DNA of 64,000 nucleotides. It comes from an uncultured SAR116 cluster alpha proteobacterium (GTDB lineage: Bacteria; Pseudomonadota; Alphaproteobacteria; Puniceispirillales; Marisalimonadaceae). The stretch's first letter is position 1; each line of letters opens with the position of its first letter. The notes beneath the pieces were generated by a model, which worked only from the letters and a program-made list of their open reading frames with translations, was not told where the DNA came from and did no database searches. Shown here in pieces: positions 58,106 to 64,000 of this stretch. The stretch spans positions 35,417 through 99,416 of the forward strand of contig CACBXG010000007.1 of assembly GCA_902543145.1 (NCBI GenBank), given 5' to 3'. A program made the translations under genes and the position numbers.

Positions 58106-59062
58106 GTGGCAGATAAGTATTGGGAAGTTCCACATAATCAATTAGCATTGCAAATTGAAAAGTTATCTAAAATTTATAATGATAAAGTCAATAATATTGC
58201 CTTAGATAATATATCCTTAAATGTCCCCGTTGGAAGTATATTTGGTTTACTTGGACCTAATGGTGCTGGAAAATCAACCCTAATTAATATTATTTCTGGA
58301 GCAGTTATAAAAACTTCTGGGAAAGTAAGTATATGGGGTTTAGATATAGATAAATATAGAAAACAATCTAAACTCGCTGTTGGTGTTGTACCACAAGAAC
58401 TCAATATAGATGCTTTTTTTACACCCAAAGAAACTCTTAATCTGCATTCTGGAATGTTTAATGTTCCAAAAAATAATTGGCGAACAGATGAGCTTTTAAA
58501 ATTAATGGATTTGACTGACAAAGCTGAAATATATAGTCGAAAATTATCTGGCGGAATGAGACGAAGACTATTAGTAGCTAAAGCGATGGTTCATTCACCA
58601 CCTATTATCATATTAGATGAACCAACTGCAGGAGTAGATGTAGAATTAAGACAAAAACTATGGACTTATTTTAAAAAATTAAATGAATTAGGTGTTACAA
58701 TAATATTAACTACACATTATTTAGAAGAGGCTGAATTTTTATGCGATCATATTGCAATAATCAATAAAGGCAAAATTATTGCTAATGAAACAAAAAAATC
58801 ATTGCTTACAAAATCAAGTCAAAAAGTAATATTTATTACATTGACTAACGACAAGATTTCTGAAAAAGATAAGAACTGTCTTAAAAATATTGGTGATGTT
58901 AAAATTCTTAAAAATAAAATTGAAATATACTTCGACCCTAGACACACATCTATGAATAAAATTATAGAAACAATTTATAAAACAGATTTAAAAATATTAG
59001 ATTTATCGACTAAAAACGTCCGCCTTGAAGAAGTTTTTGTTAATTTGATCAAAGATAATTAG
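58106..59062 (+). CDS. ABC-2 type transporter ATP-binding protein (orphan)
   Basis: A 318-residue ATPase with Walker A GPNGAGKSTLI near residue 51, signature KLSGGMRRRLLVAKAM near 146, Walker B IILDEPTAGVD near 165 and the switch His in TTHYLEEAE. The length and C-terminal domain match the YadG-type ATPases that pair with an ABC-2 permease (YadH). No permease gene follows in the window, so the partner is elsewhere or the gene has lost it. Start is GTG (58106). Substrate unknown. Confidence 0.88.
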   Translation: MADKYWEVPHNQLALQIEKLSKIYNDKVNNIALDNISLNVPVGSIFGLLGPNGAGKSTLINIISGAVIKTSGKVSIWGLDIDKYRKQSKLAVGVVPQELNIDAFFTPKETLNLHSGMFNVPKNNWRTDELLKLMDLTDKAEIYSRKLSGGMRRRLLVAKAMVHSPPIIILDEPTAGVDVELRQKLWTYFKKLNELGVTIILTTHYLEEAEFLCDHIAIINKGKIIANETKKSLLTKSSQKVIFITLTNDKISEKDKNCLKNIGDVKILKNKIEIYFDPRHTSMNKIIETIYKTDLKILDLSTKNVRLEEVFVNLIKDN

Positions 59063-59075
59063 ATGAAATAATACA

Positions 59076-59351
59076 ATGAACTGGGTTGTTTATATGTTGA
59101 AATGTAATGATAGTTCTATCTACACTGGGATCTCAAATAATTTAAATAGGAGATTAGATACTCATGCAAAGGGTAATGGTTCAAAATATGTTAGAGCCAA
59201 ATTACCTTTTAAATTAATTTACACTGAGAAGTGCCTAAGTAGAAGCAAAGCTATTAAAAGAGAAATAGAAATAAAAAAACTTGATAAAAAAAATAAAGAA
59301 TTATTAGTCAAATCATATAATAAAAAAAGGAGTCATAATGAGTATTTCTAA
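59076..59351 (+). CDS. GIY-YIG nuclease-domain protein
   Basis: A 91-residue single-domain GIY-YIG protein of the UPF0213/YhbQ kind. VVYMLKCNDSSIYTGISNNLNRRL near residue 3 has the two Tyr of the GIY-YIG core plus the catalytic Arg, and KAIKREIEIKKL near 67 the metal-binding Glu. Such small proteins are inferred DNA or RNA structure nucleases. It lies 13 bases after the ABC ATPase and overlaps the next gene by 14 bases. Confidence 0.88.
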   Translation: MNWVVYMLKCNDSSIYTGISNNLNRRLDTHAKGNGSKYVRAKLPFKLIYTEKCLSRSKAIKREIEIKKLDKKNKELLVKSYNKKRSHNEYF

Positions 59352-59682
59352 ATTTGTTTTTATAGTCTCTATGAATGTTAAAAAAAAATATGAAGATTTA
59401 TTTAATGAAGTATATGATGAAGAACATGTACCGCATTTGCTTAATGTTCCAGGAGTGAATAAAGTAACTAGAGGGAAAGGAATACCTTTTAATTTTTCTA
59501 TAGGTGGTGAAACAAAATCAATGGATTCACCCAATCAAAAGTTTGTAGCTATGTACGAAATTGATAATCCAGAAGTTATCAATAGTAAAGAATGGGCAAT
59601 TGCTGTTGAAAAAGGACGATGGAGTACAGAAGTAAGGCAACATACTTATGATAGATCGCATTTTTTGTATCAATATTGTTAA
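59338..59682 (+). CDS. Predicted dimeric alpha-beta barrel protein (DUF4286/EthD-like)
   Basis: A 114-residue cytoplasmic protein. The N-terminal FVFIVSMNVKKKYEDLFNEV and DEEHVPHLLNVPGV patterns are typical of the dimeric alpha-beta barrel (ferredoxin-like) fold seen in EthD, DUF4286 and related proteins, in which a His-Val-Pro-x-Leu-leucine segment is common. GGAG lies 5 bases upstream of ATG. It is translationally coupled to the GIY-YIG gene. Function unknown. Confidence 0.6.
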   Translation: MSISKFVFIVSMNVKKKYEDLFNEVYDEEHVPHLLNVPGVNKVTRGKGIPFNFSIGGETKSMDSPNQKFVAMYEIDNPEVINSKEWAIAVEKGRWSTEVRQHTYDRSHFLYQYC

Positions 59683-59774
59683 ATTTTAATTTAATATAAA
59701 TAGAGTTTTATTTTGACATATTTTAATTTTTAATATCATAATATTAAATATGCTTAATTTTATGGAGATTAACT

Positions 59775-60023
59775 ATGTCAAACATAATCGAAACTAAATT
59801 TGGTACATTAGTAAATACTAGTAAAATAGCTGCAGGTAGTGCATCTAGTATAAAGAAAAGCGGTGCATTCTATAATTTTTCTATAAGAATAGCCCATGAT
59901 GATATTCGTGAGTATTCATTTACAAATTTAGCGAGAGCTGAGTATATGAGACGAATAATGATTGATCACTTAGAGCAAAAGATCAAAAAAGAATCTAAAA
60001 TTTCAGAAAACAAAGTTAACTAA
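59775..60023 (+). CDS. Hypothetical 82-residue protein
   Basis: An 82-residue protein I do not recognise. It begins ATG with a GGAG 10 bases upstream. The N-terminal half is Ser/Ala-rich with a beta pattern (AFYNFSIRIAHDDIREYSF), and the C-terminal part is a charged helix (RAEYMRRIMIDHLEQKIKKE). No signal peptide or membrane segment. It is 92 bases downstream of the DUF4286-like gene. It may be a small regulatory or nucleic-acid-binding protein, which is inference only. Confidence 0.6.
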   Translation: MSNIIETKFGTLVNTSKIAAGSASSIKKSGAFYNFSIRIAHDDIREYSFTNLARAEYMRRIMIDHLEQKIKKESKISENKVN

Positions 60024-60145
60024 ATTTTTACATTTTCTTTAAACAGCTTATTTCTTAATAATCAATTGTATTTAGAATAGTTGTATAAAATTTAATTAAT
60101 TCAAATTGATTAAATTTTAATTAAATTTAAGTTAATGCATAAAAA

Positions 60146-60170
60146 AATCACATTTAGAGTTTTTGTGATT
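60146..60170. other. Perfect 7-base hairpin in a 222-base intergenic region
   Basis: The gap 60024-60245 between two small unknown genes is the longest on the plus strand. It is very AT-rich and holds AATCACA-N11-TGTGATT, a perfect 7-base stem with an 11-base loop. It could be a weak terminator or an operator; no U-tract follows directly. I see no small RNA gene here. Confidence 0.3.
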
Positions 60171-60245
60171 GAGAAGTTTTTATTATCATTGTTATTAAAA
60201 TAATTTGCAATAAATTTAGTGAGGTAATTTATAGAAGGAAATATA

Positions 60246-60458
60246 ATGTTTTTTGCAATAATGCTAGTTTGCTCTCCTCTCAATCTTATACATCATGGTA
60301 ATGAATGCTTTGGAATTGAAGATACCAATGGCTACTATTTAACAAAGGATAAGTGTAATATCAGAATAAAAGAAATGGAAACTGAACTTTTAATTGCACT
60401 TAGTTACCCTGTCATGATAAGTAAAAGTTGCGTGAGAGTTAATATGAAATCTGCATAA
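60246..60458 (+). CDS. Hypothetical Cys-containing 70-residue protein
   Basis: A 70-residue ORF with a hydrophobic N-terminus (residues 2-15) and four cysteines (about residues 9, 21, 37, 62) spaced as if for disulfides. An AGGA lies 6 bases upstream of ATG. The N-terminus is too short and charge-poor to be sure of a signal peptide, but periplasmic location would fit the cysteines. I do not recognise a family. The next element is tRNA-Leu on the other strand. Confidence 0.5.
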   Translation: MFFAIMLVCSPLNLIHHGNECFGIEDTNGYYLTKDKCNIRIKEMETELLIALSYPVMISKSCVRVNMKSA

Positions 60459-60496
60459 TTCATAAAATTTTAAATAAAATCTATATTTGAAGTATA

Positions 60497-60583
60497 TGGT
60501 GCGGCTGAGAAGACTCGAACTTCCACGGGTTTTATCCCACAGCGACCTCAACGCTGCGCGTCTACCAGTTCCGCCACAGCCGC
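60497..60583 (-). tRNA. tRNA-Leu (GAG)
   Basis: An 87-nt class II tRNA: acceptor GCGGCTG pairs with CAGCCGC, anticodon loop TTGAGGT gives GAG, a long variable arm follows, and the T-arm holds AGTTCGAGTCT with encoded CCA. The G34 codes for CUC/CUU. Confidence 0.95.
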
Positions 60584-60673
60584 AATAAAAATACTCTTCT
60601 GCGATAACAAAATGATATAATTATTGCAAGATAAATAATATATTATGTATTGAATTTAACGGAAGCAATTATT

Positions 60674-61324
60674 TTGATTAATGAAATAGAATGGAAAACA
60701 TCAAATAATCTTGTAGAATATGATTTTGCAGTTTCAGAAATGAAAAAACGTGTTTTAAAGATTAAAAAAAATTCTGCGTTTGAGATGGTCTGGCTGTTAG
60801 AGCATAATTCTATTTTTACTGCTGGAACATCTGCTAAACTAGAAGATTTAAAAAATAGTAAAGTAAATTTTCAATATACCGGTAGAGGTGGACAGTGGAC
60901 TTGGCATGGTCCTGGTCAAAGAGTTGTTTATTTAATGTTAAATTTAAATAATAGATTACAGGATGTGAAAGCATACATATATGCACTAGAGGAATTAATA
61001 ATTCTTACTTTAAAAGATTTCTATATTGATGGTGTAAGAATTAATGGCCAGCCTGGTGTATGGGTAAAAGATAATAATGGATGCGATAAAATTGCTGCAC
61101 TTGGTATTAGAATATCAAGTTGGATAACTTTTCATGGAATATCTATAAATGTAAATCCAAATCTGGATGAATTCAATAATATTGTACCGTGTGGGATAAA
61201 GAATTCTGGTGTTACTAGTTTTTACAAATTAGGTAAAAAAATAGCTCTTAAAGAATTAGATATCCATTTAAAAAAAAATTTTAATAAAGTTTTTGGTAAT
61301 GAAGGTTTATTTAAACTGAAATAA
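60674..61324 (+). CDS. lipB: Octanoyl-ACP:protein octanoyltransferase LipB
   Basis: A cofactor-ligase-like transferase that moves octanoate from ACP to lipoyl domains, the first step of lipoate synthesis. GRGGQWTWHGPGQRVVYLML near residue 73 and GINVNPNLDEF near 170 (with PCGI) are family motifs. The track start (TTG 60650) has no ribosome site; GGAAG at 60661 lies 8 bases before an in-frame TTG at 60674, so I use that (216 residues). It ends 3 bases before the convergent HEPN-like gene. Confidence 0.93.
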   Translation: MINEIEWKTSNNLVEYDFAVSEMKKRVLKIKKNSAFEMVWLLEHNSIFTAGTSAKLEDLKNSKVNFQYTGRGGQWTWHGPGQRVVYLMLNLNNRLQDVKAYIYALEELIILTLKDFYIDGVRINGQPGVWVKDNNGCDKIAALGIRISSWITFHGISINVNPNLDEFNNIVPCGIKNSGVTSFYKLGKKIALKELDIHLKKNFNKVFGNEGLFKLK

Positions 61325-61327
61325 TTT

Positions 61328-61696
61328 TTATTTCCTGAACAGAATATATAAGCATTCTTTTAAGGTCTTGTTAGCACGAACTGCGTCTAATTTTAAAGTT
61401 TTATTACTATCTTTATTTCCAAGAAATCCTTCTATAGGTTTTTCAAAATGCAATATTTGATTACGTCTAATTCTTAACCAATGAAAATCTTTTGAGCTTT
61501 TAAAGTGATTTATATCTAATCCATCAACATAATCTAAATTATCTGTATCATTCAAAATGTTATCAATAATTGTAAGTGATAATATCATGACTGACGCCCA
61601 CATTTTATTTTCGAACGCAATATTGTACTCTTGAAATAACACTTTGGCTTGAGGATTTAATTGTTTTATGAAATCTTCATTTATCTTTTGTGTCAT
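61328..61696 (-). CDS. Hypothetical all-helical protein with HEPN-like R-x4-H motif
   Basis: A 122-residue, largely helical protein with no recognised name. It contains RRNQILHFEKP near residue 77, where R78-N-x-x-x-H83 matches the R-x4-6-H motif of HEPN RNase/nucleotide-binding domains, preceded by a helix AFENKMWASVMILSLTIIDNIL like the first HEPN helices. No nucleotidyltransferase (MNT) partner is adjacent; the neighbours are lipB (convergent) and ATP12. It may be a structural relative without nuclease activity. Family call is tentative. Confidence 0.5.
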   Translation of the reverse strand: MTQKINEDFIKQLNPQAKVLFQEYNIAFENKMWASVMILSLTIIDNILNDTDNLDYVDGLDINHFKSSKDFHWLRIRRNQILHFEKPIEGFLGNKDSNKTLKLDAVRANKTLKECLYILFRK

Positions 61697-61714
61697 ATTA
61701 AAAACAGCTTTTCA

Positions 61715-62407
61715 TTAAAGACAATCTAAAAAAGATATACATTTATTTAACTCAATAGATATTTCTTTTCTTTTCTGTGAAGTTTCTTCGTCAAAACCCC
61801 AATTTTCTGCTTGCCACAATTCATCTAAAAACGACAACTCAAAAACTTCATTTTTTGAAATATCTTTTTTTAAAACACATAATGATAAGAAAATAGATCC
61901 TGTAATATTTGTGATTCTATATAATGCTGAAATCTCAAAAATATCAAACTGATTAATTATATTATTTAACTTAAGATGAATAGTAGCGTGTTGTTTTTTA
62001 GGTAAAACACCTTGAAACACCTCTACTTTAGTCCCAATGTATTTTTCTAGAAGTAAAATTATAGGATCCCATTTGTTTTTTTGGAGTTCAACTAATTCTT
62101 TTGGATTTTCAGCGCGATAACAAATTAAATCAGTATCTATATAATCAAGAATATCGTTAATATACAGATTTTTATTATCTATTATTTTATCTAAAGAAGT
62201 CGATATAAGACCATAAAAAATCATTGATTCAGTATTAATATTTTTTGAATCTTGATCCCATTCTTTTACAATCTCTTGTGCTAAATTTAAGTTTGGTAAT
62301 AATAACTCTCTTTTTAAGGGGGTTTTTAGAATTCTTTTGTCCAACATGACACAAAAAGAATCAGATGATATTTTTTTTATACTTACTTTTTCCCAAAATT
62401 TTTTCAT
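61715..62407 (-). CDS. ATP12 family F1-ATPase assembly chaperone
   Basis: A 230-residue ATP12-family protein. The N-terminal VSIKKISSDSFCVMLDKR and LKTPLKRELLLPN, and AENPKELVELQKNKWDP near residue 120, match the family, which binds the F1 alpha subunit during ATP synthase assembly in mitochondria and is conserved in Alphaproteobacteria. It is 1 base after the Gph-like phosphatase gene and is followed by the HEPN-like gene. The RluC-Gph-ATP12 order is conserved in the class. Confidence 0.88.
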   Translation of the reverse strand: MKKFWEKVSIKKISSDSFCVMLDKRILKTPLKRELLLPNLNLAQEIVKEWDQDSKNINTESMIFYGLISTSLDKIIDNKNLYINDILDYIDTDLICYRAENPKELVELQKNKWDPIILLLEKYIGTKVEVFQGVLPKKQHATIHLKLNNIINQFDIFEISALYRITNITGSIFLSLCVLKKDISKNEVFELSFLDELWQAENWGFDEETSQKRKEISIELNKCISFLDCL

Positions 62408-62408
62408 T

Positions 62409-63080
62409 TTAGGGACATATTATTTTCATTAATCTACTCAATTCAGTCGAGTCATGGACTAAATAACTTGAACCAGCTGAAGATAATAATTCCTCACTAT
62501 TATAACCCCATGTAACTCCTATGCTAATAATACCGGCATTAACTGCTAATCCAATATCATTAATTGTATCGCCAATCATTACACAACGATCCTTTTGCAC
62601 ACCTAAATCATTCATAGCTTTAATTGCCATGGCTGGGTTAGGTTTGGGTATATTTTCGTCTGTACTCATTGTTATATCAAAAATATTAGATAAATCATGT
62701 TTAGCCAAACCATTTGTCAATCCAATTCTAGACTTGTTTGTTGCAATTCCAATTAACCAATTGCTTTTTTTAAGTTCATTCAACAATTCAACCAAACCAG
62801 GGTATAGTGGTTCATTTTGTAATCCTAATCTACCTTGTTCTGCATACCATGTTCTGTAAGCATCTGAAATTTGTTCTGGTGTTACATTAAAACCTGGTGG
62901 CATATAATCATCTAGGGCAATCGCCAGTGGCTTGCCAATATTTTCTCTAACTTTTTTTGGATCGGGGTCTGGTAATCCACACATTCTAAAAGCTTCAATA
63001 GCACCTTTAACAATCATTATCGCAGAGTCGACTATTGTTCCATCATAATCAAATAAAGCTAATTTTAGATCTTCTGACAA
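62409..63080 (-). CDS. HAD-family phosphatase (phosphoglycolate phosphatase-like)
   Basis: A 223-residue HAD subfamily IA hydrolase. Motif I ALFDYDGTIVDSA near residue 8 has both catalytic Asp, motif II is IATNKSRIGL near 112, the Lys lies in NIPKPNPAMA near 143, and motif III is MIGDTINDIGLAVNAG near 169. It is most like Gph/phosphoglycolate or pyrophosphatase PpaX enzymes. Start is TTG (63080) with a GGGGAG 6 bases upstream. The substrate is not certain. Confidence 0.85.
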   Translation of the reverse strand: MSEDLKLALFDYDGTIVDSAIMIVKGAIEAFRMCGLPDPDPKKVRENIGKPLAIALDDYMPPGFNVTPEQISDAYRTWYAEQGRLGLQNEPLYPGLVELLNELKKSNWLIGIATNKSRIGLTNGLAKHDLSNIFDITMSTDENIPKPNPAMAIKAMNDLGVQKDRCVMIGDTINDIGLAVNAGIISIGVTWGYNSEELLSSAGSSYLVHDSTELSRLMKIICP

Positions 63081-63097
63081 TTTGTACTCCCCAACAA

Positions 63098-64000
63098 TTA
63101 AATAAAAATATCATGTAATTTTTTTGGTAATTTTAACCCTAAGAATTTTAGGTTTTGTTTAAAATCTTCTGAGACTTCTGCTGTAATAGTTTCACTCTCA
63201 GGTATTCTAATTGAATAAGCGTGTAATTGTAAGTTATTTATATTATTTGGTATCCATTTAATCTGAGAAAGTTTCTTATGTTCTGGTAAATTTTGAGAAG
63301 ACATATAAACTTCTGATGTACCCCTATATTTATTATCTCCAACTATAGGAGCATTTATATATTCTAGATGAACTCTTAATTGATGAGTGCGACCTGTTTT
63401 TGGAAAAAGAGCAACTAAAGCCACGCGTGATCCAACCTTATCTAAAACTTTATAATCAGTTATAGCTCTTTTACCCATATTTTGGTCAACTGACATTCTT
63501 TGATAGTGTTTGGTACCAGATTTTGATAATGGCAAATCAATAGTACCTCCATGATCATTTGGACAAGGTGAAACAATTGCAAGATATGTTTTAATAATTT
63601 TTCGATCTTTAAAAAAAGATGCAAATTTTTTTGCTGCTTTATTGTCTTTTGCAAGCAACAATAAACCAGATGTGTCTTTGTCAATTCTGTGGACAAGTTT
63701 TAGTAAATTATTTTCAGTAGAAATACACTTTAGCATATCGTCGACATGGAGCTTTTGCTTACTACCTCCTTGTACAGCAAGACCGCTAGGTTTGTTTATC
63801 GCTATATATTCACTTGTTTCTTTTATAAATATTTTTTTAAATAAGTTTTTATATAAAGTTTCACTATAATCACTTATTTTTTTTACTTGAAAAGGCTCCT
63901 CAAAACTTATTTTTTGTGAATAATTTAGTTCTTGGCCAAAAGAAACATTAGTTGATGATTTAACTTTTTTTCCATCTAACAAAATCATTCCAGATCTTAA
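63098..64000 (-). CDS. RluC/RluD-type 23S rRNA pseudouridine synthase (5' part missing)
   Basis: The 301 codons present are open to the right edge, so the N-terminus lies outside. The S4 domain tail LLDGKKVKSSTN and the catalytic domain with LVHRIDKDTSGLLLLAKD near the middle (HRIDKDTSG holds the catalytic Asp) and GRTHQLRVHLEY toward the end place it in the RluC/D family. It would modify 23S rRNA uridines. The track ATG at 63988 cuts the S4 domain and is not the true start. A Gph-like gene follows on the same strand. Confidence 0.93.
   Translation of the reverse strand, partial: LRSGMILLDGKKVKSSTNVSFGQELNYSQKISFEEPFQVKKISDYSETLYKNLFKKIFIKETSEYIAINKPSGLAVQGGSKQKLHVDDMLKCISTENNLLKLVHRIDKDTSGLLLLAKDNKAAKKFASFFKDRKIIKTYLAIVSPCPNDHGGTIDLPLSKSGTKHYQRMSVDQNMGKRAITDYKVLDKVGSRVALVALFPKTGRTHQLRVHLEYINAPIVGDNKYRGTSEVYMSSQNLPEHKKLSQIKWIPNNINNLQLHAYSIRIPESETITAEVSEDFKQNLKFLGLKLPKKLHDIFI

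Noticed and set aside
58174-58521. Minus-strand ORF of 115 aa opposite the ABC ATPase
   Set aside because: Shadow of the Walker A region of a real gene.
60650-60673. TTG start of lipB at 60650
   Set aside because: No Shine-Dalgarno upstream; the TTG at 60674 has GGAAG 8 bases before it.
1-64000. CRISPR arrays, prophage or insertion sequences
   Set aside because: I saw no regularly spaced repeats, integrase, transposase or phage structural genes anywhere in the window.

Overview
The window is 64 kb of very AT-rich (about 30 % GC by eye), densely packed bacterial chromosome. Gene content and order point to an alphaproteobacterium with a small, streamlined, probably marine genome. Alphaproteobacterial markers include murA-DUF2948-hisG-hisD-infA-maf-RNase E/G-yacG-tRNA-Phe; FYDLN-protein / tRNA-Ala / aroA-cmk-rpsA-ihfB-trpFBA-accD-folC / trxA; a ChvG/ChvI-type two-component system near ahcY; an ATP12 chaperone; and rnd-lptC-lptA-lptB-ptsN. 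I cannot assign a clade; SAR116-, HIMB59- or AEGEAN-169-like lineages would fit. There is no intergenic stretch over 300 bases, and I see no prophage, insertion sequence or CRISPR array.

Layout. 1-2.9 kb (-): a catabolic operon of 2-hydroxyacid dehydrogenase, HpcH/HpaI aldolase, zinc-independent MDR oxidoreductase and the start of a TauE/SafE exporter. 3.0-6.4 kb (+): an exported DUF1800/DUF1501 pair. 6.5-12.6 kb (-): a small protein, murA, DUF2948, hisG, hisD, infA, maf, RNase E/G, yacG and tRNA-Phe. 12.7-19.6 kb: tRNA-Thr, then the translation operon thrS-infC-rpmI-rplT-pheS-pheT (-). 19.6-22.8 kb: a glycosyltransferase, an alpha/beta hydrolase, a GST and a GNAT. 22.8-31.1 kb (-): a CysJ-like flavoprotein, a LysR regulator and glutamate synthase gltBD. 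31.2-33 kb: uppP and an NDUFA9-like epimerase. 33-36.5 kb (+): rnd-lptCAB-ptsN. 36.5-39.2 kb (-): a second hydroxyacid dehydrogenase/aldolase operon. 39.3-48.9 kb: the FYDLN protein and tRNA-Ala, then aroA through folC (+). 48.9-57.9 kb (-): polA, chvI-chvG, ahcY, tsaE, sbcB, trxA. 58.1-60.5 kb (+): an orphan ABC ATPase, a GIY-YIG protein and small unknown genes. 60.5-64 kb: tRNA-Leu, lipB, a HEPN-like protein, ATP12, a Gph-like phosphatase and a partial RluC-type pseudouridine synthase.

Most genes are housekeeping: amino-acid synthesis (His, Trp, Glu), envelope (murA, uppP, lptABC), translation, DNA repair and the methyl cycle. The points most worth a second look are a one-base frameshift at an A10 tract inside tsaE, an apparent AUA start of infC, an apparent CUG start of lptB, frequent TTG starts, convergent genes that abut or overlap at their stop codons, a trimmed trxA-tsaE-ahcY-chvG region where sbcB sits in place of the usual addAB block, two unlinked aldolase/hydroxyacid-dehydrogenase operons, and dyad sites before gltB and chvI. 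I did not find a clearly new multi-gene system. The best candidates for unknown biology are the DUF1800/DUF1501 pair and the small-gene group at 59.3-60.5 kb.
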